The position numbers were made by a program, and so were the translations under genes. The notes under the pieces are model-generated. The model was not told where the DNA came from, made no database searches, and was given only the letters and a program-made list of their open reading frames with translations. A DNA stretch of 55,125 bases from Roseicyclus sp. GTDB taxonomy: Bacteria > Pseudomonadota > Alphaproteobacteria > Rhodobacterales > Rhodobacteraceae. The stretch spans positions 1-55,125 of the forward strand of contig JAGYJU010000022.1 of the NCBI GenBank assembly GCA_018401965.1, read 5' to 3'. Shown here piece after piece: positions 1-9,190 of this stretch; position 1 is the stretch's first letter; each line of letters begins with the position of its first letter.

Positions 1-708
1 CGGCCCCTGGAGGATGAGGCCTGGCTTTCGGCACCCTGCGCGCCGTCGGCCTGGCCGGGATGCAAGGCGATCAAGCCGGTTCGCGTCGTCGAATTGCCCG
101 ACGGGTTGCGCCCGATCGATCCCATCCCTTCCGAACACGCCGCAACGGCGGAGTTCCTGACGCGCTGCTGCCAGATCCTGATCGAGGCCGAGGCGGATCT
201 GAACGCGCTCGATGCCAAGTCGGGGGATGGCGATACCGGCTCCACGCTGGCGGGGGCGGCACGCGCGCTGATCGGCGCGCTGGACCGGTTGCCGCTGGCG
301 GATCACACCCAGCTGTTCCGCGCCATCGGCCAGGAATTGACCAAGACCATGGGCGGGTCTTCGGGGGTTTTGCTGGCCATCTTCTTTACCGCCGCGGGGG
401 ATGCGGCCTCCAGCGGCCTGAACATGGTCGCCGCCCTCAAGGAAGGTCTGGACCGCATGCAGCGCGTCGGCGGCGCGGGACTGGGCGACCGGACCATGAT
501 CGATGCGCTGAAACCCGCGCTGGACGAGCTGGGCGCCCAGGGCATGGTGGGGGCTGCGCGCGCCGCGCGTGCCGGGGCCGCCCATACCGCCACGATCCGC
601 CAGGCCAAGGCCGGTCGCGCCGCCTATATCAATGCCGATCAGCTCGAAGGTCACGTGGACCCCGGCGCCGAAGCGGTCGCGCGGCTGTTCGAACGCCTGG
701 CGTCCTGA
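1..708 (+). CDS. Dihydroxyacetone kinase, C-terminal part (DhaL/DAK2 domain), 5' truncated by window
   Basis: The frame is open from the first base, so the gene starts outside the window. The visible 235 residues begin with what looks like the end of a DhaK (DAK1) domain, then a proline-containing linker, then a full DhaL domain. DhaL carries the phosphate and Mg-ADP binding loop (KSGDGDTGSTL) and a second glycine-rich loop (TMGGSSGVLL). Single-chain DhaK-DhaL kinases phosphorylate dihydroxyacetone or related sugars with ATP in the cytoplasm. The linked DAK1 remnant argues for this type rather than a stand-alone, PTS-dependent DhaL. It ends 19 bp from the convergent 5-oxoprolinase-like gene. 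The substrate is not decided by sequence; sugar-acid or aldehyde kinases share the fold. Confidence 0.85.
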   Translation, partial: RPLEDEAWLSAPCAPSAWPGCKAIKPVRVVELPDGLRPIDPIPSEHAATAEFLTRCCQILIEAEADLNALDAKSGDGDTGSTLAGAARALIGALDRLPLADHTQLFRAIGQELTKTMGGSSGVLLAIFFTAAGDAASSGLNMVAALKEGLDRMQRVGGAGLGDRTMIDALKPALDELGAQGMVGAARAARAGAAHTATIRQAKAGRAAYINADQLEGHVDPGAEAVARLFERLAS

Positions 709-727
709 CGGGGGGCGTGCGGGCCGG

Positions 728-3700
728 TCAGCCGGCCCCGTAGCCGCCCGCCGTGGGGGTGATGACGGTCACGGCCTCGCCCGGGTCAAGCACGGTCTGG
801 GCGCAGGCGGCGAGCGTTTCCGTCGTTCCGTCGTTGCGCCGCACGAAGGTCTGGCCGACCTGCCCGTCGCCGCCGCCTGCAAGCCCGCGCGGCGGCAGGC
901 CGCGGTGCGAAGACAGGATCGCGCAATCCATCCGTTCCAGAAACCGGATGCGCCGTTCGGTGCCGTCCCCTGCCGGGTGGGCGCCGCCGCCGCCCGATCC
1001 GGCGCGCAGGCCGAAATGTTCCAGCATCACCGGAAAGCGCATTTCCAGCACCTCCGGATCGGTCAGGCGCGAATTGGTCATGTGGACATGCACACCAGAG
1101 GTGCCCGCAAACCCGCGCCCCGATTTCATCACGCCCGCGGGCGAGCCCGAGCAGATGGTTTCGTAATACTGGTGGGTGTCATTGCCGAAGGTCAGGTTGT
1201 TCATCGTGCCCTGGCTGTTGGTCATGGCCCCGAGCGCGCCGAAGATCGCGTTCGTCACATGCTGGCTGGTTTCCACGTTTCCGGCCACCACCGCGCGGGG
1301 ATAGGCGGGCTTGAGCATCGAGCCCTCGGGGATGATGATCCGGATCGGGCGCAGACAGCCCGCGTTCATCGGGATCGGCGCCTCGACCATGACGCGGAAA
1401 CAATAGAGCACGGCGGCGCGTGTCACCGGTTCGGGCGCGTTGAAGTTGTTTTCCATCGCGGGGCTGGTGCCGGTGAAATCGACCGTCGCCTGCCGCGCGT
1501 CACGATCCACGGTGATCCTGACCCGGATGACCTGCCCGGTGTCGGTGGGGTAGTCGTAGGCGCAATCCTGCAGCCCGCCCAAAAGTCGCGCGACCTCTTC
1601 TGCGGCATTGTCCTGCACATGGCCCATGTAGGCCTGCACGGTGGGCAGGCCGAATTCGGCCACCATGCGCCGCAACTCGGCCGCGCCGCGTTCATTCGCG
1701 GCAACCTGCGCCTTGAGATCGGCGATGTTCTGGTCGGGGTTGCGGGCAGGGTAGGGGTGATCGGTCAGCAGGTGGCGCAGGGCCTGTTCGCGAAACCCGC
1801 CTTGGTCGACAAGCACGAAATTGTCGAACAGCACGCCTTCTTCGTCCACGGTCGTGGCCAAGGGTGTCATCGATCCGGGCGCGGTGCCGCCGACATCGGC
1901 ATGATGCCCGCGCGACGCCACCCAGAACAGGATCGTATCGCCCGGATCGTCGAAAACCGGCGAGACAACGGTGATGTCCGGCAGATGGGTGCCGCCGTTG
2001 TAGGGCGCGTTCAGCGCGAAGACATCGCCGGGCCGGATGCGCCCGGCATTGAGCCGGATCACCGTTTCCACGCTGCGGTCCATCGACCCGAGATGCACGG
2101 GCATATGCGGGGCATTGGCCACCAGCGCGCCGGTGGCGTCAAAGACAGCACAGGAAAAATCAAGCCTTTCCTTGATGTTGACCGAATGCGCCGTGTTCTG
2201 GAGCGCAACGCCCATCTGTTCGGCGATGTTCATGAACAGGTTGTTGAACACCTCCAGCAGGATCGGATCGGCCGAGGTCGTGCCCGCGGCAGAGATGCGG
2301 GCCATCTTTTCGTGCCGCCGCATCACGATATCGTCGCGCGCGGTCAATTCGGCGGTCCAGCCCGGTTCGACCACGACGGTCTGGTTGTCCTCGATGATCA
2401 GTGCAGGGCCGCGCACCCGGTCATGGGGCGCTAGCGCGTCGCGCGCAAAGACGGCGGCCTGCACGGTCTTGCCGCCACAAAAGATCGGCACCGCTTGGTC
2501 GGTCGCGACATCGCGCGCCGGTGCTTGTGTCGCGTCCCTTGCCGCCGCCGCGCCGGCGGTTTCGGTCATCTCTACTTCGACGGCTTCGACCGTCACCGGC
2601 TTGTCGGGGCTGACAAAGCCGAACTGGGCCTTGTGCGCGATCTCGAATTCGGCGCGGGCGTATTGCGCATCGCCTGTCCACGTGACGGGCAGGGCGGTGT
2701 CGGTGCCGGCATAGCGCAGGTGCAGCCGGGTCACGGCGGTGGCCGTGCCGGGGGCAACGCCCTGTTCGGACAGCTCTGCCCAGACAGCGGCCTGCAGGTC
2801 GGCGGCCAGCCTGTCGATGGCGTCAAGGCTGGCCTCGCCCAAGGCTTCGACCAGCGCCTGTTGGCGGCTGGCCGAGACCGTGGCCCGCCCGATGCCATAG
2901 GCCGACAAAAGCCCGGAGAGCGGGTGGATCAGCACCGCCTCCATCCCCAGCGCATCGGCAACCAGACAGGCATGTTGCCCGGCCGCGCCGCCGAAGGCAT
3001 TGAGCAGGTACTTGGTGACATCATAGCCGCGCTGGACGCTGATCTTCTTGATCGCGTTTGCCATGTTCTCGATGGCGATGGTCAGAAAGCCCTCGGCCAG
3101 CGCCTCGGGGGTCTTGCCCTCGGCCTCGGCGATCTCGGCAAAGCGGGCGCGCACCACCTCGGCATCCAGTGCCGCATCCTGGCCGGGGCCAAAGACGCGG
3201 GGGAAGAATTCGGGGCGCAGCTTGCCCAGCATCACGTTGGCATCGGTGACGGTCAGCGGCCCGCCGCGCCGGTAGCAGGCGGGGCCGGGATTGGCCCCTG
3301 CCGGATCGGGGCCGACGCGAAAGCGCCCCGGTTCGGCATGCAGGATCGACCCGCCGCCGGCCGCGACCGTGTGAATGCGCATCATCGGCGCGCGGATGCG
3401 CACGCCCGCCACCTCGGTGTCGAAGGCGCGTTCATACGCGCCCGCGAAATGTGCCACATCGGTCGAGGTGCCGCCCATGTCGAAGCCGATCACCCGGTCG
3501 AACCCGGCATCGGCGGCGGTTTCCACCATGCCGACCACCCCGCCCGCGGGGCCCGACAGGATCGCATCCTTGCCCTGGAATTTCTCGGCGGCCGTCATGC
3601 CGCCCGAGGACATCATGAATTGAAGCGTCGGCCCCGGCTGATCTGCCGGGGTGGCCCCCAGCGTTTCAGCCACGCGGGCGACGTAGCGGCGCAGAATCGG

Positions 3701-4345
3701 GGACAGGTAGGCATCGACCACCGTCGTATCGCCACGCCCCACCAGTTTCACCAAGGGCGAGACCTCGTGGCTGACCGACACCTGCCCAAACCCCATGTCC
3801 CGCACCAGATCGGCCAGCGCCGCCTCATGCGCGGGGTTCTTCCAGGCGTGCATCAGCACGATTGCGACTGCGTCGATCCCATCCGCCTTGGCCTTGGCCA
3901 GCGGGTCGCGCAGCGGTTGGGCGTTCAGGGCCAGTTCCACGCTGCCATCGGCGCAGAGCCGTTCCTCGACCTCGATCACCTGTTCATACAGCTGTTCGGG
4001 CAGGATGATTTCCTTGGCGAAAATGTCGGGCCGGGCCTGGTAGGCGATGCGCAGCGCGTCGCGAAAACCTTTCGTGATCAAAAGGATGCTGCTATCTCCC
4101 TTGCGTTCCAACAAGGCGTTGGTGGCCACGGTGGTGCCCATCTTGACCGTGCCGATCCGCGCGGGGTCGATGGTGCCGCCCAGCAGGCGGCGGATGCCTT
4201 CGATCGCGGCATCGTCATAGGCCTCGGGGTTCTCGGACAAGAGTTTCAGCGGCGTCAGCGACCCGTCCGGCGTACGGCCCACCACGTCGGTGAAGGTGCC
4301 GCCACGGTCGATCCAGAAATCCCACAGCTCGGGCGCATGTGCCAT
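728..4345 (-). CDS. 5-oxoprolinase-type HyuA-HyuB fusion (ATP-dependent hydantoinase/oxoprolinase)
   Basis: A 1205-residue cytoplasmic enzyme. The HyuA half (about residues 1-680) opens with the ASKHA-type nucleotide-binding motif [11 protein letters not shown] and contains [15 protein letters not shown] and the [11 protein letters not shown] phosphate loop. The HyuB half (about 685-1205) carries [19 protein letters not shown] and [11 protein letters not shown]. Fused HyuA-HyuB chains of about 1200-1290 residues are typical of ATP-hydrolysing 5-oxoprolinase; separate subunits are usual for N-methylhydantoinase. The start at 4345 is chosen because a GGAGA ribosome site lies just upstream; an upstream in-frame start at 4438 would run through the promoter region. 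It is divergent from the TRAP operon at 4547, so that transporter may bring in its cyclic amide substrate (inference). Confidence 0.87.
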   Translation of the reverse strand: MAHAPELWDFWIDRGGTFTDVVGRTPDGSLTPLKLLSENPEAYDDAAIEGIRRLLGGTIDPARIGTVKMGTTVATNALLERKGDSSILLITKGFRDALRIAYQARPDIFAKEIILPEQLYEQVIEVEERLCADGSVELALNAQPLRDPLAKAKADGIDAVAIVLMHAWKNPAHEAALADLVRDMGFGQVSVSHEVSPLVKLVGRGDTTVVDAYLSPILRRYVARVAETLGATPADQPGPTLQFMMSSGGMTAAEKFQGKDAILSGPAGGVVGMVETAADAGFDRVIGFDMGGTSTDVAHFAGAYERAFDTEVAGVRIRAPMMRIHTVAAGGGSILHAEPGRFRVGPDPAGANPGPACYRRGGPLTVTDANVMLGKLRPEFFPRVFGPGQDAALDAEVVRARFAEIAEAEGKTPEALAEGFLTIAIENMANAIKKISVQRGYDVTKYLLNAFGGAAGQHACLVADALGMEAVLIHPLSGLLSAYGIGRATVSASRQQALVEALGEASLDAIDRLAADLQAAVWAELSEQGVAPGTATAVTRLHLRYAGTDTALPVTWTGDAQYARAEFEIAHKAQFGFVSPDKPVTVEAVEVEMTETAGAAAARDATQAPARDVATDQAVPIFCGGKTVQAAVFARDALAPHDRVRGPALIIEDNQTVVVEPGWTAELTARDDIVMRRHEKMARISAAGTTSADPILLEVFNNLFMNIAEQMGVALQNTAHSVNIKERLDFSCAVFDATGALVANAPHMPVHLGSMDRSVETVIRLNAGRIRPGDVFALNAPYNGGTHLPDITVVSPVFDDPGDTILFWVASRGHHADVGGTAPGSMTPLATTVDEEGVLFDNFVLVDQGGFREQALRHLLTDHPYPARNPDQNIADLKAQVAANERGAAELRRMVAEFGLPTVQAYMGHVQDNAAEEVARLLGGLQDCAYDYPTDTGQVIRVRITVDRDARQATVDFTGTSPAMENNFNAPEPVTRAAVLYCFRVMVEAPIPMNAGCLRPIRIIIPEGSMLKPAYPRAVVAGNVETSQHVTNAIFGALGAMTNSQGTMNNLTFGNDTHQYYETICSGSPAGVMKSGRGFAGTSGVHVHMTNSRLTDPEVLEMRFPVMLEHFGLRAGSGGGGAHPAGDGTERRIRFLERMDCAILSSHRGLPPRGLAGGGDGQVGQTFVRRNDGTTETLAACAQTVLDPGEAVTVITPTAGGYGAG

Positions 4346-4433
4346 TTTCGTGTCTCCGCTGTTCACGCCGCCCGTTTTTCGGGCGATCCGAGAGGGGAAA
4401 GGGTGCTTCCCCGCATGCCAATGACATTTTGTT

Positions 4434-4444
4434 GACAAATTGTC
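4434..4444. promoter_or_regulatory. Palindromic operator candidate between oxoprolinase and TRAP operon
   Basis: GACAAATTGTC is a perfect inverted repeat (GACAA/TTGTC around one A) midway in the 201-bp divergent intergenic region. It overlaps a TTGACA hexamer at 4432-4437 that could be a -35 element for the TRAP operon. A wider pair TTGAC/GTCAA (4432-4436 and about 4454-4458) encloses it. The winged-helix protein encoded at 7463-7993 in the same operon is the obvious candidate binder; this is inference. Confidence 0.4.
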
Positions 4445-4546
4445 GATCAGTGGTCAACCTCCTTGTCACGCAGGGTCGCCAATGAGCCCTGGACCACAGA
4501 TCCCGGTGCCCATCCGCGCCGGACCAACCAACATGGGAGATGCCCG

Positions 4547-5527
4547 ATGACCTTATCCTTTCGTTCCCTGGCACTTGCCACGGCGCTGACCGCGCTGACC
4601 CTGCCCGCCGCCGCCCAGACCGCATGGGACATGCCCACGCCCTATGGTGACACGGTGTTTCACACGATGAACATCATGGAATTCGCCGATGACGTGCGCG
4701 ACGCCACCGGTGGCCAGCTCGACATCACGGTCCATTCCGCGGGCTCGCTGTTCGGCCATCCCGAGATCAAGGATGCGATCCGCCGGGGCCTTGCGCCCAT
4801 CGGGGAAATCCTGCTGTCGCGCCTGGCCAATGAGAACGCCCTGTTCGAGGTCGACTCGATCCCCTTCCTCGCCGACAGCTACACCGATGCCCGCGCGCTC
4901 TGGGCGGCCTCGCGCCCGGCGGTCGAGGCGCTTTTGGCCGAACAGGGGCTGACGCTGTTGTATGCCGTGCCATGGCCGGGCCAATCGCTCTACCTGACCG
5001 AGGAAGTGACCGATCCCGCAGCGCTTCAGGGCGTCACCTTCCGGGCCTACAACACCGCGACCGAACAATTGGCCAATATCCTCGGCATGGTGCCCACGCA
5101 GGTCGAAGCGGGCGACATCCCGACCGCCTTTGCCACCGGCCGCGTGGCGGCGATGATGACATCGCCATCGACAGGGGTGTCGTCGCAGGCCTGGGATTAC
5201 ACCTCGGTCTACATCGACGTGAACGCCTGGCTGCCCAAGAACGTGGTCTTCGTGAACACCGACGCGCTGAACGCGCTGCCCGGAGACAGCCGCGCGGCGC
5301 TTCTGGCCGCCGCCGCCGAGGCGGAAACCCGTGGGTGGGCCATGTCGGAAGCCGAGACCGCGACCCAGATCGCGACACTGCAAAGCAACGGCATGACGGT
5401 GATCCAGCCCTCGGACGCGCTGTCTGCGGCGCTGTCTGCGGCGGGCGAACAGATGACCGCGGAATGGCTTGCGCGGGCGGGCGATGACGGCGCGGCGCTG
5501 GTCGCAGCCTTCGAGGCCGCGCAGTAA
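4547..5527 (+). CDS. TRAP transporter solute-binding protein (DctP family)
   Basis: A 326-residue periplasmic receptor of a tripartite ATP-independent transporter. The N-terminus (residues 1-23) is a Sec signal peptide ending in LPAAAQ. The mature part has DctP-family features: the early HSAGSLFGHPEIKDAIRRG segment, a central FRAYNTATEQLANILG stretch and the GRVAAMMTSPSTGV region. ATG 4547 is chosen because it gives a clean signal peptide and has GGGAGA upstream; a start at 4463 would add 28 non-signal residues. It is first gene of an operon with DctQ, DctM, a regulator and a BASS-like carrier. The ligand is unknown; linkage to the divergent oxoprolinase suggests a pyroglutamate- or hydantoin-like carboxylate. 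Confidence 0.9.
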   Translation: MTLSFRSLALATALTALTLPAAAQTAWDMPTPYGDTVFHTMNIMEFADDVRDATGGQLDITVHSAGSLFGHPEIKDAIRRGLAPIGEILLSRLANENALFEVDSIPFLADSYTDARALWAASRPAVEALLAEQGLTLLYAVPWPGQSLYLTEEVTDPAALQGVTFRAYNTATEQLANILGMVPTQVEAGDIPTAFATGRVAAMMTSPSTGVSSQAWDYTSVYIDVNAWLPKNVVFVNTDALNALPGDSRAALLAAAAEAETRGWAMSEAETATQIATLQSNGMTVIQPSDALSAALSAAGEQMTAEWLARAGDDGAALVAAFEAAQ

Positions 5528-5538
5528 CGCCTGAACCG

Positions 5539-5566
5539 GGGCCGGGCAGAACGCCCGGCCCTTTTT
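5539..5566 (+). terminator. Intercistronic terminator/attenuator after dctP
   Basis: GGGCCGGGC and GCCCGGCCC form a perfect 9-bp stem (5539-5547 and 5553-5561) with a 5-base loop, followed at once by TTTTT. It lies 11 bp after the solute-binding protein gene and before dctQ, so it probably lets more receptor than permease be made. Confidence 0.8.
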
Positions 5567-5599
5567 CCATCCGGCAATCATGCGAAGGGGAGGCGGCCC

Positions 5600-6160
5600 A
5601 TGCGACGCGCGCTTGACCTGGTCTATGCTGCGGCCCTTGTCGCCTCGGCGCTGGCCCTTGTGACTATTGCGGTGCTGGTCTTTGCCCAGATCGGGGGGCG
5701 CATCCTTGACCGGGTGCTGGTCGCCACGGGCGGGGCCGCCATCGGGTTCCAGGTGCCATCCCTGGCCGAAATCGGCGGCTTTCTCTTTGTCGGCGCGGCC
5801 TTTCTCGCGCTGCCCGCCACCTTCAAGGCCGCCGGGCATGTGCGCGTCACGATGCTGGCGCAGGCGCTGCCGCAAAGGGCCGCGCGCGCGGTGACGATCG
5901 TGGTGCTTGCGGCGGCGTTGGCGCTGGTCGTCTTCGCGGCCTGGCACAGCGGGGTGCAGGCGCAAGACAGCCTGGCCTTCAACTCGGTGTCCTTCGGGAT
6001 GGTGCGGATACCGCTCTGGATCCCGCAGGGCGTCATGACCTTGGGCCTTGGATTGTTCGCGCTGGCGCTGGCCGATGACCTGATCATCGCGCTGGCGGGC
6101 GGGACGCCCGGCTTCCGTGCCGCCGAGGCCGCGCGCGGCACCGACGAAGGGGGGCATTGA
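5600..6160 (+). CDS. TRAP transporter small permease (DctQ family)
   Basis: A 186-residue inner-membrane protein with four hydrophobic segments, the usual count for DctQ: about residues 8-32, 48-70, 88-112 and 128-152. The segment FQVPSLAEIGGFLFVGAAFLALPATF matches the region where small TRAP permeases carry a conserved E-[IV] motif before helix 2. It pairs with the large permease that starts 1 bp after its stop. GGGGAGG upstream of ATG 5600 is a good ribosome site. Role: the membrane subunit that joins DctM in sodium-driven uptake of the ligand delivered by the binding protein at 4547. Confidence 0.87.
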   Translation: MRRALDLVYAAALVASALALVTIAVLVFAQIGGRILDRVLVATGGAAIGFQVPSLAEIGGFLFVGAAFLALPATFKAAGHVRVTMLAQALPQRAARAVTIVVLAAALALVVFAAWHSGVQAQDSLAFNSVSFGMVRIPLWIPQGVMTLGLGLFALALADDLIIALAGGTPGFRAAEAARGTDEGGH

Positions 6161-6161
6161 G

Positions 6162-7466
6162 ATGGACCTGTTCACCTTGTCCCTCATCCTCGTGGGGGTC
6201 TTGTTCGCCTGCCTGGCGCTTGGCCTTTGGGTCGGATTTTCGCTGATCGCCGTGGGGCTGGTCGCGATGACGCTCGCCACGCCTGCACCGGTCGGGGCGG
6301 TGTTTGGCACCAAGGCCTGGGCGGCGCTCAACATCTGGGATCTGACGGCCTTGCCCATGTTCATCTGGATGGGCGAGATCCTGTTCCGATCGCGGCTGTC
6401 GTCCGATCTGTTCGCCGGGCTCGCCCCCTTTACCCGGCGCCTGCCCGGGGGGCTGTTGCACGTCAATATCCTGGGCTGCGCGCTCTTTGCCGCTGTGTCG
6501 GGGTCCTCGGCGGCCACCACCGCCACGGTGGGGCGCATGTCTCTGCCCGAACTCAAGGCGCGCGGCTATGACGACCGCATGGCCATCGGCACGCTGGCCG
6601 GGTCGGGCACCTTCGGGTTCCTCATCCCGCCCTCGATCATCCTGATCGTCTATGGCGCGGCGACCGAGCAATCCATCGCGCGGCTGTTTCTGGCCGGTGT
6701 CCTGCCCGGGCTGATGCTGGCGGCGATGTTCGGCGGCTACACGATGATCTGGGCCTGGCGGAACCGTCACCTGATGCCCCCGCCCGAGCCGCCCGTGCCT
6801 TGGCGGGAAAAGCTCCGGGCGGCGGGGCTGTTGTTGCCGACCGTGGGCTTGATCGTGGCCGTGATCGGGTCGATCTATGGCGGGCTTGCCTCACCGACCG
6901 AGGCGGCGGTCGTGGGCGTCGTGGGGGCGCTTGCCATCGCGGGCCTGTCGGGCGGGCTTGACCGCAAGGGCGCCTGGGACAGCCTGCGCGGCGCGGCCAT
7001 CACGTCATGCATGATCGCCTTCATCCTTGTCGGCGCGGCCTTCCTGACGGGCGCGATGGGCTATACCGGCATCCCGCGCAGTCTTGCGGCCTGGATCGGC
7101 GACCAGGGCCTGTCGCAATATGCCTTGCTGGCCGCGCTCTTGGTGTTCTTCATCGTGCTGGGCTTTTTCCTCGACGGGATTTCCATCGTGGTGTTGACGG
7201 TGTCGATCATCCTGCCGATGGTTCTGGCCGCCGGGATCGACCCGATCTGGTTCGGCGTGTTCCTCGTTCTCGTGGTGGAAATGAGCCAGATCACGCCGCC
7301 CGTAGGCTTCAACCTCTTCGTGCTGCAATCGATCACCGGCAAGGGCATCTTCACCATCGCGCGCTACGCGGCACCGTTCTTCTTCCTGCTGGTGGCGGCC
7401 ACCGTGATCCTGACGGTCTTTCCGCAGATCGCGCTTTGGCTGCCCTCGACGATGTCTGCCCGATGA
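6162..7466 (+). CDS. TRAP transporter large permease (DctM family)
   Basis: A 434-residue, roughly 12-helix inner-membrane transport subunit. It has DctM hallmarks: ALPMFIWMGEILFRS near the N-terminus, GSSAATTATVGRMSLPEL, GSGTFGFLIPPSIILIVYG, and the matching second-half motif EMSQITPPVGFNLFVLQS. Length is normal for the family. ATG 6162 is preferred because it begins one base after the dctQ stop and follows GGGG; a start at 6117 would overlap dctQ by 44 bp. The gene overlaps the next one by 4 bp (ATGA), so translation is probably coupled. Confidence 0.9.
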   Translation: MDLFTLSLILVGVLFACLALGLWVGFSLIAVGLVAMTLATPAPVGAVFGTKAWAALNIWDLTALPMFIWMGEILFRSRLSSDLFAGLAPFTRRLPGGLLHVNILGCALFAAVSGSSAATTATVGRMSLPELKARGYDDRMAIGTLAGSGTFGFLIPPSIILIVYGAATEQSIARLFLAGVLPGLMLAAMFGGYTMIWAWRNRHLMPPPEPPVPWREKLRAAGLLLPTVGLIVAVIGSIYGGLASPTEAAVVGVVGALAIAGLSGGLDRKGAWDSLRGAAITSCMIAFILVGAAFLTGAMGYTGIPRSLAAWIGDQGLSQYALLAALLVFFIVLGFFLDGISIVVLTVSIILPMVLAAGIDPIWFGVFLVLVVEMSQITPPVGFNLFVLQSITGKGIFTIARYAAPFFFLLVAATVILTVFPQIALWLPSTMSAR

Positions 7467-7993
7467 CCGACCGCCGATTGCCCCCGCCCGATATCGGGCC
7501 CGTCGTGTCCTCGGCGCATCTGGCCGACAGCGCGCTGCCGGCCCTGTCCGAGGTGGAATTTGCCCTGACCATGATGAACAACGCCTATCAGCGCTGGATG
7601 GTGCGCTGCATGACGGCGGCGGGCGGGCCGACCATGTCACCGCTCGAGGTGCTGATCCTGCACCTGGTTCACCACCGCGGGCGCCCCAAGACGCTGGCCG
7701 AGGTCTGCCTGATCCTCAACATCGAGGACACGCATCTGGCCAATTACGCCATCAAGAAGCTGACACAGGCGCAGCTGCTCAAGGCGGGGCGGAAGGTCAA
7801 GGAAAAGACCGTGGAAATCACCCCGGAGGGCGCAGCACTTTGTGCCCGCTACAAGGAGGTGCGCGAGGCGCTTTTGGTGCGCGCGGCGCGGCAACTGGGC
7901 CATGACCCGCAAGACATGAGCCGGGTCGCATCGCTGCTTCGGGCCTTGTCGGGCAGCTATGACCAGGCCGCGCGCGGTGCGGCGGCGCTGTGA
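7463..7993 (+). CDS. MarR-like winged-helix regulator
   Basis: A 176-residue cytoplasmic protein with a winged helix at about residues 50-125 (SPLEVLILHLVHHRG, then KTLAEVCLILNIEDTHLANYAIKKLTQ as the helix-turn-helix and KVKEKTVEITPEG as the wing). It resembles the group of predicted winged-helix proteins close to MarR, not the classic 140-residue MarR. It starts within the dctM stop (ATGA) and ends inside the start of the next gene (GTGA), so it is translationally coupled on both sides. It likely controls its own operon and perhaps the divergent oxoprolinase through the palindrome at 4434-4444. The effector is unknown. Confidence 0.75.
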   Translation: MTDRRLPPPDIGPVVSSAHLADSALPALSEVEFALTMMNNAYQRWMVRCMTAAGGPTMSPLEVLILHLVHHRGRPKTLAEVCLILNIEDTHLANYAIKKLTQAQLLKAGRKVKEKTVEITPEGAALCARYKEVREALLVRAARQLGHDPQDMSRVASLLRALSGSYDQAARGAAAL

Positions 7994-8910
7994 TCGCTGT
8001 TCTGGCGCGCAGTGGCCGCTGGATGCTGCCGGGCGGGCTCGTGATCGGCCTGGTCTCGCCCGCGCTGGCCGAGGCGATGCGGCCCACCATCGGCCCGGTC
8101 GTGGTCATCTTGCTGTTCTTGGCTGTGCTCCGGATCGGACCCGACGGCTTGCGGATCGGGCGCGCGGGCCTGTTGCATGCAGGCCTTCGTGCGCTCGTGC
8201 TGCAACTGGCCTTGCCGCTTGCCGTGGCGCTGCCGCTTGCGGGGATGGGGCTGTTGCAGGGCAGTTTCGCGCTGGGGGCGGTTGTGTTCTTGTGCGCCGC
8301 GCCGCTGACGGGGGCGGCCCATTTCACCGTGATGGCGGGGGGCGATCCTGCGCCCGCGCTGCGCCAGACGGTGATCGGCACCGCGCTGTTGCCGTTCACG
8401 GTGGTGCCGGTCTTTGCGCTGGCCCCGGCCTTCGGCGGCGCGTCCGAGGTGATCGGCGCGGTGCTGCGGCTGCTGGCGGTGATCACCCTGGCGGGCGGCC
8501 TGGCGCTGTGGCTGCGTGCGCGCGGGATCGTGCGGGGCACGCCGCAGGTCATGATCACCCTCGACGCCATTGCGGCGGTTCTGCTTGCGGCCGTGGTGAT
8601 CGGCATCATGAGCGCGGTCGGCCAGACCCTGCGCGATGATCCGGCCACGTTCTGGCGCGCGATGGCCTTTGTCTGTGCCATCGGTTTCGGGGTGCAGGCG
8701 CTGGCGGTGCTGGTGCTGCGCGCCGGCCCCGACCGGCCCGCGCTGGCCGTGGTCGCGGGCAACCGCAACGTGGCGCTGTTTCTCGGCGTCTTGCCCGCCG
8801 CGGTGAGCGATGACCTGTTGTTGCTGATCGGCTGTTTCCAGGTGCCCATGTACCTGACGCCGCTTGTCCTGCCCCGGATGATCGCGATCCGGGATCGCGG
8901 GCGGCGCTGA
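7990..8910 (+). CDS. BASS-family-like membrane carrier
   Basis: A 306-residue protein with about nine to ten hydrophobic helices. The C-terminal half contains GNRNVALFLGVLP, which matches the conserved region in bile acid:sodium symporter (BASS) folds, and there is a crossover-like stretch CAAPLTGAAHFTVMAGGDP. It begins with GTG overlapping the regulator stop. A second carrier in a TRAP operon could export a product or bring in a related organic acid; this is inference. It could also be a distant AEC-type transporter, which shares the fold. After it, 8911-9190 holds no gene; a GGCCCG/CGGGCC stem-loop lies at 8939-8953. Confidence 0.65.
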   Translation: MIAVLARSGRWMLPGGLVIGLVSPALAEAMRPTIGPVVVILLFLAVLRIGPDGLRIGRAGLLHAGLRALVLQLALPLAVALPLAGMGLLQGSFALGAVVFLCAAPLTGAAHFTVMAGGDPAPALRQTVIGTALLPFTVVPVFALAPAFGGASEVIGAVLRLLAVITLAGGLALWLRARGIVRGTPQVMITLDAIAAVLLAAVVIGIMSAVGQTLRDDPATFWRAMAFVCAIGFGVQALAVLVLRAGPDRPALAVVAGNRNVALFLGVLPAAVSDDLLLLIGCFQVPMYLTPLVLPRMIAIRDRGRR

Positions 8911-9190
8911 CCGATCGGCGCATCGCCCCCGCGTCAACGGCCCGGGTCGGGCCGCCCGACCGCCCAGGCCCCTGATCGTGGGCACCGCGGGGCGCATGGG
9001 CAGTCGATCCCTCCACGCAGGTCATCCACCGTCGCGGTTTGATATCATTTCGGGCGGCCGGGTCTTGCGGCGACGCAAGGTCAGCCTGTCGTGCGCCCTG
9101 TTCGATGCGGAAGCTTTTGCCTAGACCAAAAAGCTGGGGCAATGTCTGGCGCAAAGCCGTTGCGTCGAACACAGGTAGGGAGGACCACCA

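Noticed and set aside
569..4435. Long plus-strand frames opposite the oxoprolinase-like gene (569-2434, 2495-4435)
   Set aside because: They lie antisense to a full-length recognised enzyme and their translations are Arg/Gly/His-rich with no family features, as expected of GC-rich shadow frames.
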